From assembly GCF_042678305.1 (NCBI RefSeq), contig NZ_JBHUDT010000005.1: DNA of 64,000 nucleotides, one strand, 5' to 3'. Source of the DNA: Gelatiniphilus marinus. GTDB lineage: Bacteria > Bacteroidota > Bacteroidia > Flavobacteriales > Flavobacteriaceae. A program made the translations under genes and the position numbers. The notes beneath the pieces are model-generated. The model saw only the letters and a program-made list of their open reading frames with translations. It was not told where the DNA came from and made no database searches. This document shows positions 26,168-34,001 of the stretch, piece by piece; position 1 is the first letter of the stretch; each line of letters opens with the position of its first letter.

Positions 26168-27391
26168 ATGGCTTGTAACAGTTGCTCAACTGGAAAAAAC
26201 GGACAGCCCAAAGGGTGCAAAAACAATGGCACTTGCGGTACAGACAGTTGCAACAAACTAACCGTTTTCGATTGGTTGGCAAACATGTCGCTCCCCAATG
26301 GCGAAAAACCGTTTAACTGGGTCGAGGTTAGATTTAAAAACGGACGAAAAAACTATTATAAAAACACCGAAAACTTAACGCTAAGCATTGGCGATGTAGT
26401 AGCCACCCAAGCCAAAGCAGGACACGATATAGGTATGGTTACCCTTACGGGGGAGCTGGTGCGCGTACAAATGAAACGTAAAAATGTTTCTGCCCAAGAC
26501 AACGATGTATTAAAAATATACCGTAAAGCAAGCCAGAAAGATATAGATATTTGGCAAAAAGCACGAGACAGAGAAGAACCCATGAAGGTTAAAGCCCGCC
26601 AATTTGCCATCGATTTGAAATTGCAAATGAAGATTTCAGATATCGAATTTCAGGGCGATGCCAGCAAAGCCACTTTTTATTACACCGCCGAAGAACGCGT
26701 AGATTTCAGGGAACTTATAAAAGTTTTCGCCCGCGAGTTTAGAACACGTATAGAAATGAAACAGGTAGGCTTCCGTCAAGAAGCCGCAAGACTTGGTGGC
26801 ATAGGTTCGTGCGGGCGCGAGTTGTGCTGCTCTACTTGGTTAACAGATTTTAGGTCGGTAAGCACATCGGCGGCCCGCTATCAGCAGCTTTCGTTAAACC
26901 CGCAAAAACTGGCTGGCCAATGCGGCAAACTTAAATGCTGTTTAAATTACGAGCTAGACACCTACTTAGATGCCCTAAAAGACTTTCCAAAAACCGAAAT
27001 AAAGCTCAAAACAGAAAAAGGAACGGCCGTTTGCCAAAAAACCGATATTTTTAAAGGACATTTATGGTATGCCTACGAAGGCGAATGGATGAATTGGCAC
27101 AAGATAACCACGGCACAAGCCAACCAAATAATTCAGGCCAACCAGGAAAACAAAAAAGTAGCCAGTCTTGAAGAGTACGCCTCAGATCTTGTAGAAGATA
27201 CTAAAAACGAATTTGAAAACGTTGTAGGTCAAGACAGTTTAACACGTTTCGATAATCCAAAACGCCGCAAGAAACGTAAAAACAATAGTAAAAACGACAA
27301 TCAGGCAAATAAAAGCACTAGGCAGAACAGGAACAAGAGAAATAAAAACAACAGAAGAAAACCTCAAAAAAGTAAAAATGAAACCAAGTAG
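26168..27391 (+). CDS. PSP1-domain protein, RicT (YaaT)-like
   Basis: A 407-residue protein with the PSP1 C-terminal domain that defines RicT/YaaT, a subunit of a cytoplasmic regulatory complex affecting RNA processing in Bacillus. The N-terminus is cysteine-rich (CNSCSTGKNG, CKNNGTCG). The PSP1 core runs from about residue 60 to 270, including RTRIEMKQVGFRQEAARLGGIG, CGRELCCSTWL and GQCGKLKCCLNYE, whose cysteines can carry Fe-S clusters. The last about 60 residues are a low-complexity Lys/Asn/Arg-rich tail, typical for Flavobacteriaceae versions. The 3' end overlaps gldH by 14 nt, so the two are translationally coupled. Confidence 0.88.
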   Translation: MACNSCSTGKNGQPKGCKNNGTCGTDSCNKLTVFDWLANMSLPNGEKPFNWVEVRFKNGRKNYYKNTENLTLSIGDVVATQAKAGHDIGMVTLTGELVRVQMKRKNVSAQDNDVLKIYRKASQKDIDIWQKARDREEPMKVKARQFAIDLKLQMKISDIEFQGDASKATFYYTAEERVDFRELIKVFAREFRTRIEMKQVGFRQEAARLGGIGSCGRELCCSTWLTDFRSVSTSAARYQQLSLNPQKLAGQCGKLKCCLNYELDTYLDALKDFPKTEIKLKTEKGTAVCQKTDIFKGHLWYAYEGEWMNWHKITTAQANQIIQANQENKKVASLEEYASDLVEDTKNEFENVVGQDSLTRFDNPKRRKKRKNNSKNDNQANKSTRQNRNKRNKNNRRKPQKSKNETK

Positions 27392-27872
27392 TGCCGTATT
27401 GTTTTCCATAGTGTTTTCTTTAGTGTTAGCTTCATGCGATTCCAATCGCGTATTCGATAGCTACAAATCTGTGCCCCAAAGCTGGCATAAAGATAGTGTG
27501 GTTAGCTTTAAGGTAAATCCGCCAGATTCAACCAAAGCCTATAATTTGTTTGTTAATTTAAGAAACACCAACCAATATAAATACAACAACCTGTTTTTAA
27601 TTGTCGAAATGGTCTTTCCGCATGGCAAAACCATAAAAGACACCTTAGAGTACAGAATGGCAGACCCAAGCGGTAAACTTTTAGGTGAAGGCATAACAGG
27701 TGTTAAAGAAAATAAACTGTGGTATAAAGAGCAGGTTGTGTTTAACGAAACTGGAGAATACAAAGTAAATATACAACATGCCATGAGAGAAAACGGAAAA
27801 GTTAATGGTGTAGTCGAATTAGAAGGCATTACAGATGTTGGCTTTAGAATAGAAAAACCACAAAATAAATAA
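27378..27872 (+). CDS. gldH: Gliding motility lipoprotein GldH
   Basis: A 164-residue lipoprotein needed for gliding motility in Flavobacterium-type bacteria. The signal peptide ends in the lipobox LASC (Cys20). The remaining sequence has the conserved GldH pattern, including NLFVNLRNTNQYKYNNLFL and DTLEYRMADPSGKLLGEG. The start lies inside the 3' end of the RicT-like gene (14-nt overlap), a gene order common in the family. It indicates that the host can glide or descends from gliders. Confidence 0.92.
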   Translation: MKPSSAVLFSIVFSLVLASCDSNRVFDSYKSVPQSWHKDSVVSFKVNPPDSTKAYNLFVNLRNTNQYKYNNLFLIVEMVFPHGKTIKDTLEYRMADPSGKLLGEGITGVKENKLWYKEQVVFNETGEYKVNIQHAMRENGKVNGVVELEGITDVGFRIEKPQNK

Positions 27873-27939
27873 TGTCACTTCAAGTGATTCCAAAGCATGA
27901 GGAATTGTATCGAGAAGTATTTAACATTCAAAAAATTAA

Positions 27940-30291
27940 ATGGCAAAAGCAAAAAAGAAACAAGCAAAGACAAGATCAGATTTCTCAAAATATATCCGAT
28001 GGTTTTGGATATTGTTTTCAGCCGGTGTTCTTTCTGTGGCACTAATTTTTTTATTGGCCGCTTGGGGCGTTTTTGGAGACATGCCAGACCACACACAGTT
28101 AGAGAACCCCAAAACCCATTTAGCAACCGAAATTATATCGTCCGATGGCGTAACCCTAGGGAAATATTACTTTAACGATAACCGAACACCAGTATCCTAT
28201 GATGATTTATCGCCCCATTTGGTAGATGCATTAATTGCAACAGAAGATGAGCGCTATCACAAACATGCTGGAATTGATGCCAGAGGCACCTTAAGAGCCT
28301 TTGTTTTTTTAGGCAAAAAAGGAGGGGCCAGTACAATTTCTCAACAATTATCAAGACAATTGTTTGTTGGTGTTGCTTCAAGAAGTACAATTGGCAGGAT
28401 TACTCAAAAAGTTAAAGAGTGGGTAATAGCTACACGTTTGGAGCGCCAATACACTAAAGAAGAAATTATCGCTCAATATTTTAATATCTATGATTTTGGT
28501 AATAATGGAGATGGTATTCGTAGTGCATCTCGTATTTATTTTGATAAAGAACCTATTGATTTAGATATAAAAGAAGCGGCTATGTTGGTTGGTATGTTTG
28601 TTAACTCATCTTTATACAATCCAAGAAGAAATCCAGAAGGGGTGAAAAACAGGCGCAATGTGGTATTATATCAAATGTATAGGAATGGATATATTACAGA
28701 AAACGTTAAGGACTCACTTCAAAAAACAGAGTTAGATTTAAATTATACACCTCAATCGCATCGTGATGGGATTGCTACTTATTTTAGAGGATACCTCGCC
28801 GGTTTTATGAAAGACTGGATAAAAAACAATCCAAAACCAGATGGCACAAAATGGAACTTATACAACGATGGCTTAAAAATTTATACCACCATAGATTCGC
28901 GCATGCAAAAACATGCTGAAGATGCCGTACAACAGCACATGCCTAGGTTACAAGCTGAATTCTTCCATCAAAACACACCAGGCAGGAATCCTACTGCACC
29001 GTTTTTAGATTTAACCAAAGGAGCCATAGATACTTTAATGCGTCGCTCCATGAGGCAATCTGAACGTTGGCGACACCTGAAATACGACCTTAAAAAATCT
29101 GACAAAGAAATAGAGGCTTCATTTTACAAGCCAATTAAAATGGCTGTTTTCGAATGGAAAGACGGTAAGCCCTCAGAGCGCGATACCATCATGAAACCTA
29201 TCGATTCCATGCGTTACTACAAATCGTTTTTAAGACCAGGTATGATGTCCATGAATCCCCAAACAGGACACGTAAAAGCATGGGTTGGCGGCATGAATTA
29301 CAGGCACTTTCAATACGATATGGTAAAACAAGGCAAGCGCCAAATAGGATCAACCTTTAAACCTTTAGTATATGCTACTGCCATAGATCAGTTACATTTA
29401 TCGCCTTGCGACGAATTTCCAGACACACCGTTTTGTATCGAAGCCAACAAACACGGAAACCCAGAAGAATGGTGCCCGAAAAACTCTGGAGGCGATAATG
29501 ATTATGGCGGAAACAGAACCTTAAAAAACGCATTGGCAAATTCTGTTAATACCATTACAGCAAGATTAATTGATAAAGTAGGCCCACAGACCGTTATAGA
29601 TTTAGCAAGGAAACTGGGTATAAAATCAGATATCCCACCAGTACCATCAATAGCTTTGGGCACCCCAGATATAAGCGTTTACGAAATGGTTGCCGCTTAC
29701 GCTACTTTTGCAAACAAGGGCGTTTATACCAAACCCGTTATGGTAACCACTATCGAAGATAAAAACGGCACCGTTTTATATCAATTTACACCAGAAGCCA
29801 ACGATGTGCTTAGTGCAGAAACCGCTTATGTAACCGTTAAACTTATGGAAGGTGTTACTCAATCGGGTTCTGGGGCACGTTTAAGATCTAAAGGCGTAGA
29901 TGCTTATAGAGCAGATTACAGAGAAATTGTTACAGGATACCCCTACCAATTTACAAATCCCATAGCCGGAAAAACAGGTACTACACAAAACCAGAGCGAT
30001 GGATGGTTTATGGGCATGGTGCCTAATTTGGTTACTGGCGTTTGGGTAGGTGGCGAAGAACGATCGGTACATTTTAAAAGCATTACCTACGGACAAGGAG
30101 CCGCAATGGCATTGCCAATTTGGGGCATTTATATGAAGAATTGCTACGCCGATGAAAGCTTGAACATTTCTAAAGCAGAATTTGAAGCACCTGCTAGCCT
30201 TTCCATTCAAGTAGATTGCTCTAAGGTTAAACCTAAAACCCCTGTTGATGATGAAAACGACCAGCTTCCCGATGATTTGGATTTTAATTAA
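27940..30291 (+). CDS. Penicillin-binding protein 1A, bifunctional
   Basis: Peptidoglycan glycosyltransferase and transpeptidase of 783 residues. A basic N-terminus and one transmembrane helix (about 20-42) precede the GT51 domain with ATEDERYHKHAGID (Glu102, Glu104) and GASTISQQLSRQLF. The transpeptidase domain carries S-x-x-K as S471-T-F-K474, S-V-N at 535-537 and KTG at 678-680. The C-terminal tail is acidic (DDENDQLPDDLDFN). It follows gldH by 67 nt on the same strand. The non-catalytic UB2H domain of E. coli PBP1b is absent, in keeping with the 1A type. Confidence 0.94.
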   Translation: MAKAKKKQAKTRSDFSKYIRWFWILFSAGVLSVALIFLLAAWGVFGDMPDHTQLENPKTHLATEIISSDGVTLGKYYFNDNRTPVSYDDLSPHLVDALIATEDERYHKHAGIDARGTLRAFVFLGKKGGASTISQQLSRQLFVGVASRSTIGRITQKVKEWVIATRLERQYTKEEIIAQYFNIYDFGNNGDGIRSASRIYFDKEPIDLDIKEAAMLVGMFVNSSLYNPRRNPEGVKNRRNVVLYQMYRNGYITENVKDSLQKTELDLNYTPQSHRDGIATYFRGYLAGFMKDWIKNNPKPDGTKWNLYNDGLKIYTTIDSRMQKHAEDAVQQHMPRLQAEFFHQNTPGRNPTAPFLDLTKGAIDTLMRRSMRQSERWRHLKYDLKKSDKEIEASFYKPIKMAVFEWKDGKPSERDTIMKPIDSMRYYKSFLRPGMMSMNPQTGHVKAWVGGMNYRHFQYDMVKQGKRQIGSTFKPLVYATAIDQLHLSPCDEFPDTPFCIEANKHGNPEEWCPKNSGGDNDYGGNRTLKNALANSVNTITARLIDKVGPQTVIDLARKLGIKSDIPPVPSIALGTPDISVYEMVAAYATFANKGVYTKPVMVTTIEDKNGTVLYQFTPEANDVLSAETAYVTVKLMEGVTQSGSGARLRSKGVDAYRADYREIVTGYPYQFTNPIAGKTGTTQNQSDGWFMGMVPNLVTGVWVGGEERSVHFKSITYGQGAAMALPIWGIYMKNCYADESLNISKAEFEAPASLSIQVDCSKVKPKTPVDDENDQLPDDLDFN

Positions 30292-30343
30292 AAAGTGCTG
30301 TAACAATCTCAATAAAATAATTCAATGGCATTGCTGAAATTTT

Positions 30344-30596
30344 GAAGCTGTTCAAAAAAAAATCAGGTTGAATGCATACTGTAGCTGTACAATAGTTTGG
30401 CTTTTTTTTTTGATATCCAAGATGGGTTTCAACCAGCAAAGGCTAACAAACCTAATCGATAAGAATTCCTCGATGTACCGCTATCGCGATTTGCTTTTAA
30501 ATCGTTATTCGCAAGAACACCCAGTTATCGGGACTGCCCAGGGCATAGTTAGTTTCCAATAATTTTTATTACAAAAGCACTTTTTTGTACAGCCTC
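30344..30596. repeat. 253-bp MITE-like element or insertion remnant with imperfect terminal inverted repeats
   Basis: The 375-bp gap between PBP1A and the CoA-transferase genes contains two outward ends that match as inverted repeats in 14 of 16 positions (GAAGCTGTTCAAAAAA at left, complement of GAGGCTGTACAAAAAA at right). The inside has a possible 46-residue frame (30422-30562) without recognisable domain. No clear target-site duplication is visible beyond TTTT. It may be a non-autonomous element, a decayed insertion sequence or chance. Confidence 0.35.
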
Positions 30597-30666
30597 TTTT
30601 ATTTAATGATAATACAATGTTTTTATTCAATAATTCGTAATTTTATACAACATAAAACGAAACGTT

Positions 30667-31368
30667 ATGATTAATAAAAAAGTGGCTAACGTTAAAGAAG
30701 CACTTCGTGGCGTAAAGGATAACATGACCTTTATGCTTGGTGGTTTTGGCCTAAGCGGAATACCTGAAAATGCCATAGCAGAATTGGTAAAACTCGGTGT
30801 AAAAGGATTAACCTGTATCTCCAACAACGCAGGCGTCGATGATTTTGGATTAGGGTTACTGCTTCAAAAACATCAAATAAAAAAAATGGTGTCATCTTAT
30901 GTGGGCGAAAACGATGAGTTTGAAAGGCAAATGCTTTCGGGCGAGTTAGATGTAGAGCTTATCCCGCAAGGTACACTGGCTGAACGTTGTAGAGCAGCAC
31001 AAGCTGGTTTTCCCGCAATTTATACACCAGCAGGTTTTGGAACAGAAGTCGCCATAGGAAAAGAAACACGCGAGTTTAACGGGAAAATGTACGTTTTAGA
31101 ACATGCATTTGATGCCGATTTTGCCTTTGTAAAAGCTTGGAAAGGCGATGCAGCAGGCAATTTAATTTTTAATGGAACTGCCAGAAATTTTAATCCTAAT
31201 ATGTGCGGCGCAGCAAAAATAACTGTCGCTGAGGTAGAAGAATTAGTACCGCTTGGTACATTAGACCCGAACCAAATACATATTCCGGGAATCTTTGTGC
31301 AACGCATCTTTCAGGGGGAAGCCTACGAAAAACGGATTGAACAACGCACGGTAAGACAGAAAGGTTAA
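30667..31368 (+). CDS. scoA: 3-oxoacid CoA-transferase subunit A
   Basis: The alpha subunit of a heterodimeric CoA-transferase of the succinyl-CoA:3-ketoacid type, used in ketone body or acetoacetate use and leucine breakdown. The 233-residue protein shows MLGGFGLSGIPENAI near residue 24, ISNNAGVDDFGLG near residue 50 and the conserved YTPAGFGTEVA. It ends as usual at about residue 230. The beta subunit follows after 98 nt that hold two palindromic repeats, so the pair probably forms one operon with an internal processing or attenuation site. Confidence 0.94.
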   Translation: MINKKVANVKEALRGVKDNMTFMLGGFGLSGIPENAIAELVKLGVKGLTCISNNAGVDDFGLGLLLQKHQIKKMVSSYVGENDEFERQMLSGELDVELIPQGTLAERCRAAQAGFPAIYTPAGFGTEVAIGKETREFNGKMYVLEHAFDADFAFVKAWKGDAAGNLIFNGTARNFNPNMCGAAKITVAEVEELVPLGTLDPNQIHIPGIFVQRIFQGEAYEKRIEQRTVRQKG

Positions 31369-31377
31369 AGGTTTGTT

Positions 31378-31397
31378 ATTCCTGCGCAGGCAGGAAT
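31378..31397. repeat. Palindrome family B, copy in the scoA-scoB spacer
   Basis: Arms ATTCCTGC and GCAGGAAT around GCAG. First of two hairpins between the CoA-transferase genes. Confidence 0.78.
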
Positions 31398-31429
31398 CTA
31401 CTTTTTAAAATTTAGGTTCAATTAAAACG

Positions 31430-31449
31430 ATTCCCATTTTCATGGGAAT
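31430..31449. repeat. Palindrome family B, second copy in the scoA-scoB spacer
   Basis: Arms ATTCCCAT and ATGGGAAT around TTTC. Second hairpin, 32 nt after the first, ending 17 nt before the scoB start. Confidence 0.75.
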
Positions 31450-31466
31450 GACAAAATAAAATATTT

Positions 31467-32120
31467 ATGTTAGATAAAACAGGAATTGCAAAACGCATAG
31501 CCAAAGAGGTTAAAGATGGTTATTATGTTAATCTGGGAATTGGCATTCCTACCTTGGTGGCAAACTACGTAAGAAACGATATTCAAGTAGAATTTCAAAG
31601 CGAAAACGGTGTACTTGGTATGGGGCCATTCCCTTTTGAGGGCGAAGAAGATGCCGATGTTATTAATGCAGGAAAACAGACCATAACAACCTTACCAGGA
31701 GCCAGTTTTTTTGATTCGGCCATGAGTTTTTCCATGATAAGGGGACAGCACGTAGATTTAACCATTTTAGGCGCTATGGAAGTTGCTGAAAACGGCGATA
31801 TTGCCAATTGGAAAATTCCAGGACGCATGGTAAAAGGCATGGGAGGTGCCATGGATTTGGTGGCTAGCGCAGAAAATATAATCGTGGCGATGATGCATAC
31901 CAATAAAAAAGGAGAGTCTAAACTATTAAAAAAATGTACCTTACCGTTAACGGGTGTGGGATGTGTAAAAAAGATAGTAACCAATTTAGCGGTACTGGAA
32001 GTTACAAAATCAGGCTTCAAGCTTTTAGAGCGTGCCCCGGGAGTAACTGTAGAAACAATTAAAAACGCTACCCAAGGAAATTTAATCATTAAAGGCGATA
32101 TACCAGAAATGAATTTGTAA
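31467..32120 (+). CDS. scoB: 3-oxoacid CoA-transferase subunit B
   Basis: The beta subunit partner of the upstream gene. The 217-residue protein has the active-site motif SENGVLGMGP, whose glutamate (about residue 50) forms the acyl-CoA thioester, the NAGKQTITTLPGASFFDSAMSF block and LTILGAMEV. The order scoA-scoB is the normal one. The family also contains acetate and butyrate CoA-transferases, so the exact acyl donor is inferred from the closest pattern. Confidence 0.94.
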   Translation: MLDKTGIAKRIAKEVKDGYYVNLGIGIPTLVANYVRNDIQVEFQSENGVLGMGPFPFEGEEDADVINAGKQTITTLPGASFFDSAMSFSMIRGQHVDLTILGAMEVAENGDIANWKIPGRMVKGMGGAMDLVASAENIIVAMMHTNKKGESKLLKKCTLPLTGVGCVKKIVTNLAVLEVTKSGFKLLERAPGVTVETIKNATQGNLIIKGDIPEMNL

Positions 32121-32257
32121 GCCTAAAAATCGACAAAAAACACACTAAATGTTAAAATAAAATGCACTTCATCGAATTAATATGTTTTTAATCTGATTTT
32201 TTAAAAAATAGTTTCATATTTACAGTCCCAAATCAACCTAATCAAATTATATGGATT

Positions 32258-32308
32258 TGCCCCAAATCTACCATAAATTTAACCTACTTAACTATGGAAA
32301 CAAATCTA
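32258..32308 (-). ncRNA. Small RNA-like element, copy 1
   Basis: On minus this reads TAGATTTG (a -7 box, 32301-32308) and then an about 40-nt block whose later part contains GTAGGTTAA and ATGGTAGATTTGGGGCA. The block is shared with copies at 33352 and 33844. Unlike those, no GGTGNNCA-type terminator follows, so copy 1 may be a remnant. Confidence 0.45.
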
Positions 32309-32416
32309 CCTAAACCATCTGCTTTTAAAGACAGTAAATTAAAAGAAACCATTGAAGAAAATTTAAGGTTTTTTAAAAGTTTGCTCTATTTAACAAAAAA
32401 AATATTTATGCTTTAG
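32294..32416 (+). CDS. Possible small protein of 40 residues
   Basis: ATG 32294 opens a 40-codon frame (METNLPKPSAFKDS... to ...KKIFML) that stops inside the loop of the terminator at 32395-32432. The sequence is amphipathic and lysine/glutamate rich (KLKETIEENLRFFKSLLYL), which looks coding rather than random. I do not recognise a family. Its start overlaps the promoter of the minus-strand element, so the two readings compete. Confidence 0.4.
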   Translation: METNLPKPSAFKDSKLKETIEENLRFFKSLLYLTKKIFML

Positions 32417-32432
32417 CATAAATATTTTTTTT
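32395..32432 (+). terminator. Strong AT-rich terminator hairpin
   Basis: Arms AAAAATATTTATGC and GCATAAATATTTTT around TTTA, with A and T runs on both sides, so it can act in both directions. Confidence 0.8.
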
Positions 32433-32613
32433 ATGTAGGCTTTGGATAGCCTTGTTGTTGTTGTTCAATTACCAATAATTTACAAGCAGTATCTGGAATT
32501 GTAATACTTAAAATAAACAGCTCTTTGTGTGTTATTAAATAGCTTTGGTCAATTCACATTAAAAAGCTTTTCAACCTTTTAAAAAAACTTGCCTATAAAC
32601 CCCAGAATCATTT

Positions 32614-32621
32614 TACCTTTG
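32614..32621 (+). promoter_or_regulatory. Putative -7 box TACCTTTG of the thioesterase gene
   Basis: Matches TAnnTTTG. A TTG about 22 nt upstream fits the -33 element. It lies 22 nt before ATG 32644. Confidence 0.55.
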
Positions 32622-32643
32622 CAGCATTATTAAACCAAATATA

Positions 32644-33156
32644 ATGCAATCTAAAACGCCAGAGCAATCTAAAACAACCCTTACAGATATGGTTTTACCT
32701 GGTGAAACCAATCCGCTAAACAATCTTTTTGGAGGTGAATTATTAGCCCGAATGGATCGGGCGGCTAGTATAGCGGCAAGACGCCACAGCAGGCGTATTG
32801 TGGTTACCGCATCTGTTAACCATGTAGCGTTTAACAAAGCGGTGCCCCTAGGTAGTGTAGTTACGGTAGAGGCCAAAGTGTCTCGTGCTTTTAAAACCTC
32901 GATGGAAGTATTTATTGATGTATGGATTGAAGACCGCGAATCTGGAGAAAAAACCAAAGCCAACGAAGCTATTTATACTTTTGTAGCCGTTGACGATACG
33001 GGAAGGCCAATTTCTGTCCCCGAAGTGCATCCGCAAACAGATTTAGAAAAAGCACGCTTTGATGCTGCTTTACGCCGAAAACAATTAAGCCTACTTTTGG
33101 CGGGTAAAATCTCGCCCAATGAAGCAACCGAGTTAAAAGCGCTGTTTGATAAATAA
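32644..33156 (+). CDS. Acyl-CoA thioesterase, hotdog fold (YciA/BACH type)
   Basis: Hydrolyses acyl-CoA to free acid and CoA. The 170-residue protein has one hotdog domain with the family block NPLNNLFGGELLARMDRAASIAARRHS (about residues 21-47), the VTASVNHVAFNKAVPLGSVVTVEAKV strand region and a conserved ANEAIYTFVAVD. A charged C-terminal helix follows (EKARFDAALRRKQ). It is preceded by its own promoter box and is close to the CoA-transferase genes, which may link it to short- or medium-chain acyl-CoA turnover. Confidence 0.93.
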   Translation: MQSKTPEQSKTTLTDMVLPGETNPLNNLFGGELLARMDRAASIAARRHSRRIVVTASVNHVAFNKAVPLGSVVTVEAKVSRAFKTSMEVFIDVWIEDRESGEKTKANEAIYTFVAVDDTGRPISVPEVHPQTDLEKARFDAALRRKQLSLLLAGKISPNEATELKALFDK

Positions 33157-33324
33157 ATTTAGCAACAACCAATTTTTACATTTTTTTTAATTTCCGCCTC
33201 TTGTTTGTAAGTAAAGGGGATATATGTTGTATATATTAAGCAAACATTGTGAGGTGTTGATTTTTTTTTGGCTTGTTGTAAACAACTTATAATTTCTTTG
33301 TAATTAAAAAAAGAAATTAAAATG

Positions 33325-33392
33325 AAAAAGGTGAACAGATGTCCACCTTTTTGCCCCAAATCTACCATAAACTTAACCTACTTATGTTATGG
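33325..33392 (-). ncRNA. Candidate small RNA, copy 2
   Basis: On minus a TATATTTG box (33398-33405) is followed after 5 nt by the conserved block starting CCATAACATAAGTAGG. The block runs through ATGGTAGATTTGGGGCA to a hairpin GGTGGACA...TGTTCACC with five or more T. This is a complete promoter-RNA-terminator layout of about 68 nt. The only odd pair in the stem is G-U on minus but A-C on plus, which favours minus as the transcribed strand. Confidence 0.55.
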
Positions 33393-33812
33393 TGGTACAA
33401 ATATATAACGCTTCTGCAGCGCGCTAAAATATTTTAGTTAAACGGCGCAAATATTGGCTTAAAAGAGCATAATATAACTTGGTATGCATTTTGGCAAAAT
33501 TCTGTCAATTCTAGTAAATTTTACGATTGAAATAAATAATCCTTAAGTTTGGGGAGTAAGGTGAGTAAGAATTTTTAGCCATAAATGGGTTTTCGATACT
33601 CCCGAAATTACGCGATTCGTTCCCCAAAATCTACTGAACCGATATGTCTGGAATTTTTTTCAATCAAGATGCACAACGGGCTAATATATTTTATTGTAGG
33701 CGATGGTTGTAGGAAACAAAATTGAGAGAACTGTTGCTTTAGGTGGATGTTTTATTATGCAGTATTACTGGGGCATGTATTCACTATGGTAATTTTTTAG
33801 CGCTAAATGCAT

Positions 33813-33884
33813 AAAAAAAGGCGAACAGATGTTCACCTTTTTTTGCCCCAAATCTACCATGAACTTAACCTACTTATGTTATGG
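33813..33884 (-). ncRNA. Candidate small RNA, copy 3
   Basis: Same block as copy 2 with one change in the conserved part, ending in the hairpin GGTGAACA...TGTTCGCC and seven T. The unpaired position is again G-U on minus and C-A on plus. Upstream, TAAATTGG aligns with the -7 box of copy 2 at the same distance. Confidence 0.52.
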
Positions 33885-34001
33885 TAGAGCCAATTTATGT
33901 GTATTTAATTTATAATCGATTATTTTTTAGACAAACGGTATAATTTTATAGATAAAGTGTTTTTTTAAGAAAAAACCTCTACTTGTTTAGGTGTAATTAA
34001 A

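Larger units (their letters stand above)
32121..32643. other. 523-bp region with small RNA-like element, small open frame and terminator
   Basis: No large gene lies between scoB and the thioesterase gene. The region holds copy 1 of the minus-strand RNA element (32258-32308), a 40-codon plus-strand frame (32294-32416), a strong AT-rich hairpin (32395-32432) and the thioesterase promoter (32614). Confidence 0.7.
33157..34001. other. 845-bp non-coding, AT-rich region with two small RNA-like elements
   Basis: No convincing protein gene. It holds copies 2 and 3 of the minus-strand RNA-like element (33325-33405 and 33813-33884). Between them is a stretch with a further inverted pair (TTTGGGGA at about 33548 and TCCCCAAA at about 33622) whose right part, CCCCAAAATCTAC, resembles the shared block and may be a decayed fourth copy. 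Confidence 0.6.

Noticed and set aside
31595..32089. Minus-strand frame of 164 codons opposite scoB
   Set aside because: Mirror of a strongly conserved CoA-transferase; no domain or start context of its own.
33540..33640. Inverted pair TTTGGGGA and TCCCCAAA as 6S RNA or other known structured RNA
   Set aside because: The arms are short and I could not see the remaining 6S features, so only the possible decayed repeat copy is noted.
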